A DNA stretch of 64,000 bases, taken from contig NZ_JAUKPO010000025.1 in NCBI RefSeq assembly GCF_030503435.1, forward strand, positions 1 to 64,000, read 5' to 3'. The position numbers were made by a program, and so were the translations under genes. Source of the DNA: Rhodocytophaga aerolata (GTDB lineage Bacteria; Bacteroidota; Bacteroidia; Cytophagales; 172606-1). The notes beneath the pieces are model-generated. The model made no database searches, had not been told where the DNA came from, and saw only the letters and a list, made by a program, of their open reading frames with translations. Within the stretch, counting starts at the first letter, position 1. Each line of letters opens with the position of its first letter. Positions 30,049 to 39,792 of this stretch are shown here, one piece after another.

Positions 30049-31449
30049 ATGCTTTTAACTATTTCCACTACACACCAGCCAGCTACTGATTTAGGCTATT
30101 TGTTATATAAACATCCTGATAAGGTACAATCAGTAGAGCTTTCGCAGGGCAAAGCCCACATTTTTTATCCCGAAGCTACTGAAGAGAAATGTACTATAGC
30201 TTTATTGTTGGATATCGATCCTGTTGGCCTGGTGCGGAATGCCAAAGGGCCGTCCGGCGAAGGATTTGCTCTGGAACAGTATGTAAACGACCGCCCCTAT
30301 GTGGCTTCTTCTTTTATGAGTGTGGCCATTGCCAGAGCTTTTGCTACAGCAATGAATGGTACCTGCAAAGACAGGCCTGAACTGGTCAACACATCCCTAC
30401 CGGTGGAAGTAACTATTTCTGTACTTCCCTGCAAAGGCGGCGAATACTTTTTGCGGAAGCTATTTGAACCTTTAGGCTACCAAGTGCAAGCTACACATCA
30501 CCCCCTAGATTCTAACTTCCCGGAGTGGGGAGAAAGCCGGTATTTCACAGTTAAACTGACACATACTATCCGGTTAAAAAATGTATTATCCCATCTGTAT
30601 GTACTCATTCCGGTACTGGACAATGATAAACATTATTGGGTAGGCGAGCATGAAATTGAAAAACTTCTTGATAAAGGCGAAGGATGGCTGCAAACTCATC
30701 CGGAACGGGAGCAAATTACCAGGAGGTATTTAAAGAATCTGGCTCCCCTTACCAAATATGCCTTAGCCATACTTAGCGCAGAAGAACAAGCAGAAGTTGG
30801 CCTTGAGGAAGAGTTACCTGCTGAAATCATAGAAAAAAAGAAAACCCTACACGAACAACGTCTGGCTTTAACAGTAGAGCAGTTGGTAAAAAGTGGAGCC
30901 AAACGGGTTCTGGATCTGGGTTGTGGCGAAGGAAAACTACTAAGATTACTCCTGCTGGAGAAGCAATTTGAAGAAATCCTGGGAATGGATGTTTCATTCC
31001 AATCACTGGAAAATGCCAGAGACCGCTTAAAACTGGACCGCTTGCCAGAAAAGCAAAAGGAACGTATTAAACTGATTCAAGGCTCATTGTTGTACAGAGA
31101 TAAACGTCTGGCAGGATACGATGCAGCGGCTATTGTTGAAGTAATTGAACACTTAAATAAATCCCGCCTAGCTACTTTTGAACGGGTAGTGTTCGGATTT
31201 GCCAAACCAGGTACCATTGTACTTACCACACCTAATGCGGAATATAATCAGAAATATGAAACGCTTACAGCGGGCACATTTCGCCATGCTGACCACCGTT
31301 TTGAATGGACAAGGGCTGAGTTTGAAGTATGGGCAAAAAATGTAGCTTCTGTGTATCATTACCAGGTACACTTTCTGCCTGTTGGCCCAGAAGATGTTAT
31401 GGTAGGCGCCTCTTCGCAAATGGCCATCTTTGAGACTATACCTAGGTAA
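30049..31449 (+). CDS. hen1: 3'-terminal RNA ribose 2'-O-methyltransferase Hen1
   Basis: A 466-residue bacterial Hen1. The N-terminal domain (about 1-245) is the bacterial Hen1_N region known to stimulate Pnkp ligation. The C-terminal methyltransferase has motif I DLGCGEG (289-295) for S-adenosylmethionine, and the metal-binding pattern EVIEH (E364, E367, H368) with HADH (H413, H416), the Hen1 hallmark. It methylates the 2'-OH at the 3' end of a broken RNA so that the repaired junction resists re-cleavage by ribotoxins. Pnkp follows 149 nt downstream on the same strand, the standard pairing. Confidence 0.95.
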   Translation: MLLTISTTHQPATDLGYLLYKHPDKVQSVELSQGKAHIFYPEATEEKCTIALLLDIDPVGLVRNAKGPSGEGFALEQYVNDRPYVASSFMSVAIARAFATAMNGTCKDRPELVNTSLPVEVTISVLPCKGGEYFLRKLFEPLGYQVQATHHPLDSNFPEWGESRYFTVKLTHTIRLKNVLSHLYVLIPVLDNDKHYWVGEHEIEKLLDKGEGWLQTHPEREQITRRYLKNLAPLTKYALAILSAEEQAEVGLEEELPAEIIEKKKTLHEQRLALTVEQLVKSGAKRVLDLGCGEGKLLRLLLLEKQFEEILGMDVSFQSLENARDRLKLDRLPEKQKERIKLIQGSLLYRDKRLAGYDAAAIVEVIEHLNKSRLATFERVVFGFAKPGTIVLTTPNAEYNQKYETLTAGTFRHADHRFEWTRAEFEVWAKNVASVYHYQVHFLPVGPEDVMVGASSQMAIFETIPR

Positions 31450-31598
31450 GTTCTTGCTAACCAGCTATTCTACTTAGGAAGGAGCAAAATAAAAAGCTCT
31501 GTCCAATTAAGATCATTTATACTTTTTGCGATCTGCCTAACCTATATACTCAGTAAACTAACAAAATAGCTTTTACTTTATTTAAGCATCCATTCCTC

Positions 31599-34175
31599 AT
31601 GTATATACAAATTCCAGAACTTTCCTTAGTCGTATTAATTGGTGCTTCTGGCTCCGGAAAATCCTCTTTTGCCCGCAAACATTTTAAATCTACAGAAGTA
31701 GTTTCGTCCGATGCCTGCCGCGGTATCGTTTCCGATGATGAAAACAATCAGGCGGCTACTGCAGATGCGTTTGAACTACTCCATTATATAGTAGCTAAAC
31801 GATTAAAACGAGGTTTGCTTACCGTAGTAGATGCCACCAATGTTCAGCCGGAGAGTAGAAAACACCTTATCCAATTGGCTAGAGAATATCATGTGCTGCC
31901 TGTAGCTATTGTATTAGACATGCCCGAAAAAGTTTGTTATGAACGTAACAATCTACGTCCTGACAGAAATTTTGGAAAACATGTAATAGCACAGCATAGG
32001 CAGCAGTTAAGAAAATCGTTAAGAAACCTAAAAGGGGAAGGATTCAGGCATGTACATATATTAAGTTCTGAAGAAGAAACAAATGCGGTAGAACAAATTG
32101 TACGGGACCCATTGCATAATAATAAAAAAGCAGAAACAGGACCGTTTGATATCATCGGAGATATTCATGGTTGTTTCGATGAACTAATGCTTCTATTAGA
32201 GAGATTGGAATATAAAGTAGAACAGGTAGAAGCTACTAGACAAAACTTTGGGTTTGTTGTAACACCACCTGCCGGAAGGAAAGCCATCTTCCTGGGTGAC
32301 CTGGTAGACCGCGGCCCTGCCTCTCCACAAGTACTAAAGGTAGTCATGAGTATGGTAAATGCGAATACTGCCTTGTGTGTACCTGGCAACCATGATATGA
32401 AACTGCACCAAAAGCTATCGGGCAGAAATGTACAACTAAAGCATGGCCTGGCACTTACCATGGAGCAACTGGCACACGAGCCGGAAGAATTTATCCGGAT
32501 AGTAGATGTATTTTTGGATAAACTAGTCAGCCACTATGTACTAGACCATGGAAACCTGGTAGTGGCACATGCTGGCTTACGGGCAGAAATGCAAGGCAGA
32601 GGTTCCGGAGCTGTTCGGGCTTTTTGTTTATATGGAGAGACTACCGGAGAAACCGATGAATTTGGCTTACCTGTACGCTATAACTGGGCGGCCGACTACC
32701 GGGGAAAAGCTATGGTAGTATATGGCCATACACCCGTACCGGAGCCGGAATGGCTGAATAATACCATTGACATTGACACTGGCTGTGTATTTGGCGGCGC
32801 TTTAACTGCCCTGCGTTATCCGGAAAAAGAACTGGTAAGCATACCTGCCAAGCAAGTATATTATGAATCGGCCAAGCCACTGGATTATGAAAAACGTAAA
32901 GCCCAGGCTTTACGTGCGCAACAGCAAGAAGATGATGTACTGGATATTGAAGAAGTAACAGGGAAGCGGATAATTTCTACCAGCTTAGCCCATACGGTAA
33001 CCATCCGGGAAGAGAATACTATTGCTGCCCTGGAGGTAATGAGCCGTTTTGCTGTAAATCCCAAATGGCTTATCTACCTTCCTCCTACTATGTCGCCTTG
33101 TGAAACAAGTAAGTTGCCCGAGTATCTGGAGCATCCGAAAGAAGCATTAGAGTATTACGCCAGACAAGGTATTACACAAGTAGTGTGTCAGGAAAAACAT
33201 ATGGGTTCTCGGGCAGTGGTGGTTATTTGCCGGGATGAAGCAGCGGCACTAAGCCGGTTTGGTGTACATAACGAAGGCATTGGCACTTGTTATACCCGTA
33301 CCGGCCGGAACTTCTTTAATGACTCTGCTTTGGAACAAGCGTTTATGCAACGGCTAAAAAATGCGTTGGATAAGAGCCATTTCTGGGAGAGGTTTCAAAC
33401 AACCTGGGTATGCCTGGATTGTGAGCTAATGCCCTGGTCAGCTAAAGCACTGGCTTTGTTACAAAACCAGTATGCCTCTGTGGGAACTGCTGCCGGTGCC
33501 GCTTTGCCTGATGTGGTGGATGTACTATATCAAACCAGTGAACGAGGTATAGATGTTTCGCAATTGCTCAATGAATATTCACAGCGAAGAGAACTGACAC
33601 AGAAATACTCCGAAGCTTACAGACGTTACTGCTGGAGCGTAACTTCTATAGAAGATTACAAGCTAGCTCCTTTTCACATTCTGGCTACAGAAGATGCTGT
33701 GCATACAGATAAAGATCATGTGTGGCATATGTCAACCATAAAAGCTATCTGTGAAGCTGATCCGGATTTTTTAATGGCCACTCCCTATCAGGTACTAGAT
33801 TTGACAGATGAACAGCAATACCAGCAAGGCATTACTTGGTGGGAGAAGCTTACTGCTACAGGTGGTGAAGGAATGGTGGTAAAACCGCTGAATTTCATTA
33901 GCAAAGGCAGCAAAGGACTTGTGCAGCCTGCCGTTAAATGCCGGGGAAAAGAATATTTACGGATAATTTATGGCCCGGAATATACAGCTCCTCAACATTT
34001 GCAACGTTTACGGTCCAGAGGTTTATCGGGAAAGCGGTCTTTAGCCTTACGGGAATTTGCTTTAGGGATGGAGGGGTTAGAAAGATTTGCCAGGAAAGAG
34101 CCTTTACGCAATGTGCATGAATGTGTATTTGGTGTATTAGCTTTGGAGAGCGAACCTATTGATCCCAGATTATAA
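31599..34175 (+). CDS. pnkp: Polynucleotide kinase-phosphatase-ligase Pnkp
   Basis: An 858-residue trifunctional RNA end-healing and sealing enzyme. Kinase (1-170): P-loop GASGSGKS (15-22) with D38 and R41 in SSDACR, the same positions as in Clostridium thermocellum Pnkp. Phosphatase (about 180-430): GDIHG (187-191), GDLVDRGP (233-240), GNHD (263-266), HAGLR (324-328) and YGHTPVPEP (375-383). Ligase (about 470-858): nucleotidyl lysine in EKHMGS (K533), EGMVVKPL and a C-terminal CRGKEYLRIIYGPEY. All three active sites look intact. It works with Hen1 to repair RNA, classically ribotoxin-cut tRNA. Confidence 0.95.
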   Translation: MYIQIPELSLVVLIGASGSGKSSFARKHFKSTEVVSSDACRGIVSDDENNQAATADAFELLHYIVAKRLKRGLLTVVDATNVQPESRKHLIQLAREYHVLPVAIVLDMPEKVCYERNNLRPDRNFGKHVIAQHRQQLRKSLRNLKGEGFRHVHILSSEEETNAVEQIVRDPLHNNKKAETGPFDIIGDIHGCFDELMLLLERLEYKVEQVEATRQNFGFVVTPPAGRKAIFLGDLVDRGPASPQVLKVVMSMVNANTALCVPGNHDMKLHQKLSGRNVQLKHGLALTMEQLAHEPEEFIRIVDVFLDKLVSHYVLDHGNLVVAHAGLRAEMQGRGSGAVRAFCLYGETTGETDEFGLPVRYNWAADYRGKAMVVYGHTPVPEPEWLNNTIDIDTGCVFGGALTALRYPEKELVSIPAKQVYYESAKPLDYEKRKAQALRAQQQEDDVLDIEEVTGKRIISTSLAHTVTIREENTIAALEVMSRFAVNPKWLIYLPPTMSPCETSKLPEYLEHPKEALEYYARQGITQVVCQEKHMGSRAVVVICRDEAAALSRFGVHNEGIGTCYTRTGRNFFNDSALEQAFMQRLKNALDKSHFWERFQTTWVCLDCELMPWSAKALALLQNQYASVGTAAGAALPDVVDVLYQTSERGIDVSQLLNEYSQRRELTQKYSEAYRRYCWSVTSIEDYKLAPFHILATEDAVHTDKDHVWHMSTIKAICEADPDFLMATPYQVLDLTDEQQYQQGITWWEKLTATGGEGMVVKPLNFISKGSKGLVQPAVKCRGKEYLRIIYGPEYTAPQHLQRLRSRGLSGKRSLALREFALGMEGLERFARKEPLRNVHECVFGVLALESEPIDPRL

Positions 34176-34339
34176 AAGCACAACCTTACAATATATATTC
34201 CTAGCAGGTTTATTCTTAAATCTTTTTATTGCCAGCCATCTGCCTACAAAGGAAATAAGTTTTCAACTTAAAATTGTAAAGGAAGCTCTTTATCAAAAGA
34301 TGCGCCAAATGACGAATATTTTGATGCAGTACAGTAGCA

Positions 34340-34375
34340 AAGAGGCCATACCATTTAGACAGGGTATGGCCTCTT
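34340..34375. terminator. Bidirectional hairpin between pnkp and the GT61 gene
   Basis: A perfect 13-bp stem (34340-34352 with 34363-34375) and a 10-nt loop lie between convergent genes. U-tracts are short on both sides. An 86-codon frame across it (34159-34419) is therefore unlikely to be a gene. Confidence 0.8.
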
Positions 34376-34395
34376 GTAAATTTGTGAAGGGTATG

Positions 34396-35667
34396 TTACA
34401 AATACATCCGGAACGTTAATCCCGGAATAATGTCACTTGCATTAGGGCCAGTACTCAACATCTCCTGTACTTTTTGCTTCAATTTATCTATATCCACTGT
34501 TATATCTTCCCGTTCACCCTCTTTACTAGTCGTAGCTGGCGAAGGATGTTTGCAGATAAGATAATAATAGTTCATCCCTACCGATTTGGCCATATTGTAA
34601 TAGTGCGTATGAACAAATCCCTGCGAAAATATTTCCAGTACCTTGGCTTGCGGATTTGCATAGAATAAACTGCCCAGCCCAGCACTGCTGGCAGACACAA
34701 TAACTTTTGCTTTATAAAAAAGGTTAATTTTTTCTTTGAAAGATAACTTACTAGATAAAATGGTTTCGAAGCCATCCGCCTTAAGTACGTTAATTACACT
34801 ATCTTCATTAGTTACTATGCGTAAGTTGGAATCTTTGCGGCTAATGTATATCATAGCCGGAGATGGCTTATCATCCAGTATTTCTTCGGTCAGAAAGTAT
34901 TTGCGATGAAGGGTTGTAACCCAATCCGGAATAAGAAAACTCCGCTTTCCACGTGGAGCCGTAGAAGCTATAATTGTATCTGCCTGCAGATGATGCACCA
35001 GCTGCCCATTGATGATTTTGTGCTCATCTATACCAAGCATTTTCAACGAGTCTTTATGATAGTCATGGGCATAATTAGGTAATACAAACCAGTCCACTGT
35101 ATTAAACAATCCACTTTCTTTTAACAGAAAAATACGTGGCAGTACGTCAATTAGCCAGTGTCCATAATTATTTACGGCTCCTCCGCCAGTTAACGCCGTA
35201 AATACAGTGCCTTTGTAATATACAGGTTCTTTAAAATACTTTTGTTTAAAAACTGCATTAACCGGGTCCGGACCTTTGCTAGGATTGTATTGGAAAGACA
35301 CATCGTTAATCAGCTTATTATCTGCACTTATAACAGCTATTGTCCCTACATTATCTGTAAATATACGTCCATTGGGCACTTTTACCACCTGGTAATGGGT
35401 GGTTACAGCTAATGTACACGGATCATCCGCTGCGTCTCCATCGTACACTTTATATGCCGATAAAGCTTGATATAAAGACTCAGGTACTTTTAACTTAGTT
35501 GTAAGCTCAGGGTACAGGCTTATACAACGTGCATCTGTACTGTTGGCTTTACAAAACTCTTCGCTGGTACAATAAGTGCCTGTAGGCCGGTAGCGAAGGT
35601 TGTAGGGAATGGTTTGTTCCATGAGGCGTGTCAGCCTGTTGGTGATTTTTGGTAGTAGTTTGGTCAT
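34396..35667 (-). CDS. GT61-family glycosyltransferase
   Basis: A 423-residue protein with the GT61 (DUF563) core: a GGGAVNNYGHWLIDVLPR segment, a central LPNYAHDYHKDSLK region, YISRKDS, and a C-terminal VIVSASSAGLGSLFYANP stretch. Family members transfer sugars such as xylose or GlcNAc; donor and acceptor here are unknown. No signal peptide is seen, so it probably acts in the cytoplasm, for instance on a surface polysaccharide precursor. It stands alone, convergent with pnkp and followed upstream by a long empty spacer. Confidence 0.8.
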   Translation of the reverse strand: MTKLLPKITNRLTRLMEQTIPYNLRYRPTGTYCTSEEFCKANSTDARCISLYPELTTKLKVPESLYQALSAYKVYDGDAADDPCTLAVTTHYQVVKVPNGRIFTDNVGTIAVISADNKLINDVSFQYNPSKGPDPVNAVFKQKYFKEPVYYKGTVFTALTGGGAVNNYGHWLIDVLPRIFLLKESGLFNTVDWFVLPNYAHDYHKDSLKMLGIDEHKIINGQLVHHLQADTIIASTAPRGKRSFLIPDWVTTLHRKYFLTEEILDDKPSPAMIYISRKDSNLRIVTNEDSVINVLKADGFETILSSKLSFKEKINLFYKAKVIVSASSAGLGSLFYANPQAKVLEIFSQGFVHTHYYNMAKSVGMNYYYLICKHPSPATTSKEGEREDITVDIDKLKQKVQEMLSTGPNASDIIPGLTFRMYL

Positions 35668-36396
35668 AAATAGTAAAATGACAACTGAAACATATGCGCT
35701 ACAAGATTAAAGCTTTAAAAACCTATACTTATTTATATATAATATAGGCTACATTAGTTTTAATGGCTGCAAACCCTAAATGTAAACATCATGGCACAGC
35801 ACATTTACACAAAACAATCCTGCTTTCCTGTAATTTAACCGTTGACTAATAGTACTTGAATTTAATTAGGCTTGTAGTATCATGTTAAGTTGTTAGCATA
35901 GCTAAATAATAGCCGATCTGAATTCTCGCCTCTGAGTTATCGAATAAAAAGTAGTTTCAGCTAACGGTAGTATGACAAATGATGTTTATTTATCTTAAAA
36001 AATAGTTTAATCAAAATAAGCCATCTGTATACGCTAGTGAAGTTGCCACAATAAAGGTACCAGATTGGCAAAACATGCTGGTTTCGTTTGTATATTTAGG
36101 TAAATATCTTCACATTATAAAGGAATACGATCATAAATTTTTCAACACAATTGTACTTACTTATTACTAGCCTCAAGACTACAATCAACTCGAATACTTT
36201 TACTGCAAACTAATATTTATTTGCCTACCTAGGTTGCCAGCTATCTACTTATACTTGACTTTATATAATTTAGTTACTGTACATTTAGCAGCTAAAGCAG
36301 GCATAAATGGCCAACCATAAGGCGATAAAAAAGCCAAGCTTGTTAGAATGAACCAGTTAATTATTCCCTATTCCTTCGGGTAATCGCATATAAATT
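35668..36396. other. Long AT-rich spacer without a gene
   Basis: About 730 bases upstream of the GT61 gene and beyond the 3' end of the PKD lipoprotein gene. No open frame with coding character, promoter box of good quality or repeat was found. It is one of the emptiest stretches of the window and may be a decayed region or a long 5' regulatory region. Confidence 0.5.
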
Positions 36397-36445
36397 CTAT
36401 CGTGTATACCTGATTACTCTTATGGCTACCAGGTATACACGATAG
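36397..36445 (-). terminator. 16-bp perfect hairpin after the PKD lipoprotein gene
   Basis: CTATCGTGTATACCTG (36397-36412) pairs perfectly with CAGGTATACACGATAG (36430-36445) around a 17-nt loop, four bases past the stop of the minus-strand gene. No clear U-tract follows on the minus strand. Confidence 0.65.
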
Positions 36446-36449
36446 CCCA

Positions 36450-38516
36450 TCAGTGTCTATAATAGTTGAATGAAGTATTGTCAGGATTGAAAATTTTCAG
36501 TTGCCAGAAAGGTTGTCCGGTAACAGCGTCATGTAGCTGGGTGATTTCGTAACGGAGAGTCATACCGCCTGGCTGCACTTCCAGGTCTACGCTCTGGCTG
36601 GTATCGCAGGGGTTGTAAAATTTGCTGCGCCAGTAGCTTTCCTGAAAAGTAAGCATGTTTGCAGCCTGCGTTACTGTTCCGGTAATGTATTCGGCTGAAT
36701 AAGGGTTACCACAGCCAGCCTGCGGGCCATATTCAGCAATTGTCCATATATAGCTGCCATCCTCCTTAATTTTTAAGCCAAACCCGGCATGTGGATTCAT
36801 CGTCCAGGGATCGGCTGCTCCACGGAACCATTTATTAGCCTGCCGGTCATAGAACTTTTCATCCAGTGCATACTCCCGTTTAAAACTCCAATCATCCAGC
36901 CATTCTCCGGCAAGAGTTACAGCAGGTACTTCAACAGATGTTAATTTTATGTTTCCCTGTACCATATTACTAAATGTGTTTGAGGTTCCGGCATCGGTAT
37001 TAAGGAGAGCCCCCTGATGTGTAAAAGCAACAATACCCCAGCCTAAACTATTTGTAAGGACTGATTGCTGAATAGACACGTTACCACCGGCACCTACCAC
37101 AACATTAGCTTTATAGGTATCTACCTCTTTATTACCAGCATAGGAAACCTCTGCAAATACCAGTTTATTCTGTTCGTGTGCTGTGTTAAATACAATACCT
37201 CCCCAATGAAGATTGGCTGTTTTAGTACGGGCAGTAAAGGTAATTTTGTTAGTCAGCTCACCAGCTGCATATAAATAGCCATTGTTCTCTACCCGCATCA
37301 CCAGTCCCTGCATGAACTCCAGGCTTACACCTTGTGCTAGTTGCAACCCAGATTGCACAGAAATGTCGCCAGTAACATAATAACTGCCGTTATCAGTCAG
37401 ATCGGGCCAGGTTACTTCCGTAAAATGGTTTATTATACCACTTGTTTCTACGCCATTATAGCCATTATTTCCTGTAAAAACAGACGCAGCATCCAGCTTA
37501 TGAACTTGCCGGGCGGGCACATATAGGGCACTACCAGTATTTTTGCTGAACACATTGGTAGAGAAGCCATTCAGCTCCGACATTCCTTGTACATACATCC
37601 CATAGCCGCCACTGAAAGCAAAAAGTGTATTGGCTACTTTAATAGAAGATGCTGCATTTGTACTACTTACTAAAGTTAGATTAGCTCGAATATCTGCCTG
37701 TAGTTGCATAAAACTGCTGCTGCCAGCAAATTCTATGGCAGCAAAATCTAACTCATTCAACTCGTTGTTACTTTCTAATAATATACCTTTCCAGAAACCG
37801 GCTGTTTTAGTTTTTCCGGTAAAAACAATTCTTTCAGCTTGGGTGCCTTTTGCAACTAACGTACCCTGCGGGAAAACATGTAACCCTTTGTCATTTTCAA
37901 ATTCAATAATTACTCCTGGTTTCACTGTGAGTTTGGCTTTCAGCAGAAGATGATCTGTAACCAGGTAGTCGGGTTTTGTAGGATCTGGATTGATGTTTTC
38001 CAGTATACGGTCTGTAGTTATTTCTCCACTTAAGGCAACTAAATCTGGTGGGGTTACAGTAATTAGCACGTTATCTTTCGCTTGCCCATGGATGTTAGCT
38101 ACGGTGAGTTCCAGCTCATATTCCCCGGCTACGTCTGCTGTAAAACTAGCTTTTGCAGCTGTTCCATTAACAAGCAAAGTAGTGCTGCCAGCTGGTTTCT
38201 TCGTAAAAATCCAGGCATAGCTTAGAGCTGTACCTTTGCTGTCTTTGGATGCACTGCCATCTAATGCTACTACCTGTCCAGATTTTATAGTCTGGTCTGC
38301 ACCGGCACTGGCCGTAACTTTGGCTTGCGGCTCTGGAGCAGGTTTTAGTTCATCATCTTTTTTGCAAGCAGCTAAAGTAATAATAGCTGTTAGTAAAAGT
38401 ACTGAGGCTTTGTTAAGTATTGTATGTAAAGAAGCATTGGAAGGCCACCATACATGTACTGTAAAGGGTTTGTGTGAAAATAGTTTTGTAACAAACTGTT
38501 TAATAAAGGGTGTCAT
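36450..38516 (-). CDS. PKD-domain lipoprotein with beta-helix-like region
   Basis: A 688-residue exported protein. A long basic/aromatic leader precedes a hydrophobic segment and a lipobox LAAC (near residue 51), followed by KKDDE, so it is a lipoprotein. A PKD domain spans about 65-155 (ALDGSASKDSKG...LSYAWIF). Residues about 165-540 consist of repeated short units with I.GKTKTAGFWKGI and the like, typical of a right-handed beta-helix or autotransporter-like passenger. The C-terminal 130 residues form a distinct Trp/Tyr-rich domain (LDDWSFKREY... CGNPYSAEY), possibly lipocalin-like. A surface or adhesin role is plausible but unproven. Confidence 0.7.
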   Translation of the reverse strand: MTPFIKQFVTKLFSHKPFTVHVWWPSNASLHTILNKASVLLLTAIITLAACKKDDELKPAPEPQAKVTASAGADQTIKSGQVVALDGSASKDSKGTALSYAWIFTKKPAGSTTLLVNGTAAKASFTADVAGEYELELTVANIHGQAKDNVLITVTPPDLVALSGEITTDRILENINPDPTKPDYLVTDHLLLKAKLTVKPGVIIEFENDKGLHVFPQGTLVAKGTQAERIVFTGKTKTAGFWKGILLESNNELNELDFAAIEFAGSSSFMQLQADIRANLTLVSSTNAASSIKVANTLFAFSGGYGMYVQGMSELNGFSTNVFSKNTGSALYVPARQVHKLDAASVFTGNNGYNGVETSGIINHFTEVTWPDLTDNGSYYVTGDISVQSGLQLAQGVSLEFMQGLVMRVENNGYLYAAGELTNKITFTARTKTANLHWGGIVFNTAHEQNKLVFAEVSYAGNKEVDTYKANVVVGAGGNVSIQQSVLTNSLGWGIVAFTHQGALLNTDAGTSNTFSNMVQGNIKLTSVEVPAVTLAGEWLDDWSFKREYALDEKFYDRQANKWFRGAADPWTMNPHAGFGLKIKEDGSYIWTIAEYGPQAGCGNPYSAEYITGTVTQAANMLTFQESYWRSKFYNPCDTSQSVDLEVQPGGMTLRYEITQLHDAVTGQPFWQLKIFNPDNTSFNYYRH

Positions 38517-39020
38517 TGTATAAATTGTTTAAGAACATAGGGTGTTTATTAGTAAAAGCAAGCAACTAGCCGGCATAGCTATATCAAGCAATAGCTAAGG
38601 CTAAAGCCATAAATCAGAAATTAGTTAATGGGTTAAGGTTTATACAAGACTGACCAGTAATAGGTCTTTTAAACTTAAGGAGGCCCCTGCGCAGGATTTA
38701 CCAGAAAAAGTAAGTATTTCTTTGTGTATTAAGCTTTGTCTACTGATAAGACAAGGCCTTATTTTGAAGGGTTGCCTGAAAGAAAAAAATAATTTCATTT
38801 TTTTTACTGATCATTTCCGGCTATACTGCACGGCCATCAAGCTCAATTCTGAATTACTAAAAAGCATTCGCTTTACTCGATTCATAGTAGAAACACTGTT
38901 GGGTAGTTGTACATTTTATTAGAAAAAGGCTTCAGTAAAATTTAGGAAAAGATAAAGGCCAGGCAACCCTTGAGATACCTTGCTTGTCTTACCATCAGAA
39001 CGCACTATTTACCACTCATA
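38517..39020. other. Divergent intergenic region of the lipoprotein pair
   Basis: About 500 bases between the leftward PKD lipoprotein and the rightward Ig-like lipoprotein. A 66-codon frame (38722-38922) lacks any recognisable domain or start context. No clear promoter match. Nothing else is seen. Confidence 0.4.
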
Positions 39021-39710
39021 ATGAAAGGCTACTTCTCAAAACTTCAAAAGCTATTTTTGCTGACAGGAAGTATTTTGTTAGCTATAAGCTGCGATAAGGT
39101 GATGGATGATGTATTGCCAATTGCATTCCAGGATTTCCAATTATACCCAGACGATATTTACTTTTACAATTCCGGCGCTTGGATAAACAGACTTGACCCT
39201 TTAATTAATGATAGTATAAAAGGAAGTGCCAATGTAATGTTCGATAAGCCTATGCATGGGCAATTATCCGTAGAAGCTGATGGAGACACGTATTATAAAC
39301 CTGATACTAACTTTTTCGGAACGGATAGCTTGATGTATACGGTATGTAGCCCGGAGATATGTAAATCAGAGAAAATCCGCTTGTTTGTAGAACGGCCATT
39401 AGACCCTAACAATTGTACTACTGTATTAGGAGCTGACTCCATAGAAACCACTAAAAATACACCAAAGTCTATTAGAATATTTATGAACGATATGATATGC
39501 CCGGGGGTAGGCGGTTGGAGTGTCTTTAAGCCAGAAAAGGGCACCTATGAAAGTGTAGCATACGCAGGTGGCTTTAAGAATTTAATATATATCTACACTC
39601 CACCTAAAAATTTTACCGGAGAAGATTCTTTTACATATAGAATACATCCTGATCCTGATAATTACTATGGCAACTATTTAGAGATGGTAGTAAAAGTGAC
39701 AGTAAAATAA
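39021..39710 (+). CDS. Ig-like domain lipoprotein
   Basis: A 229-residue lipoprotein. The ATG at 39021 begins MKGYFSKLQKLFLLTG, a good signal sequence, with lipobox LAISC and the mature Cys at about 24; a TTG 17 codons upstream (38970) is less likely. Two tandem Ig-like repeats of the bacterial Big_9/VCBS style follow: each ends in a Y.P...F.G.DS..Y motif (YYKPDTNFFGTDSLMYTV and IYTPPKNFTGEDSFTYRI). Likely displayed on the cell surface or in the periplasm, role unknown. It precedes the sigma-factor pair by 82 nt on the same strand. Confidence 0.7.
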   Translation: MKGYFSKLQKLFLLTGSILLAISCDKVMDDVLPIAFQDFQLYPDDIYFYNSGAWINRLDPLINDSIKGSANVMFDKPMHGQLSVEADGDTYYKPDTNFFGTDSLMYTVCSPEICKSEKIRLFVERPLDPNNCTTVLGADSIETTKNTPKSIRIFMNDMICPGVGGWSVFKPEKGTYESVAYAGGFKNLIYIYTPPKNFTGEDSFTYRIHPDPDNYYGNYLEMVVKVTVK

Positions 39711-39792
39711 CTACTACCGGGTTATTTACCTATAGTATAATTGCAGCCACCTAGTTACTGAAAACAAAACCCTTATATATTCTATAACACAC

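Noticed and set aside
34159-34419. 86-codon frame after pnkp
   Set aside because: It spans the perfect hairpin at 34340-34375 and overlaps both neighbouring genes.
38722-38922. 66-codon frame in the lipoprotein intergenic region
   Set aside because: No domain or start context; codon content looks like AT-rich spacer.
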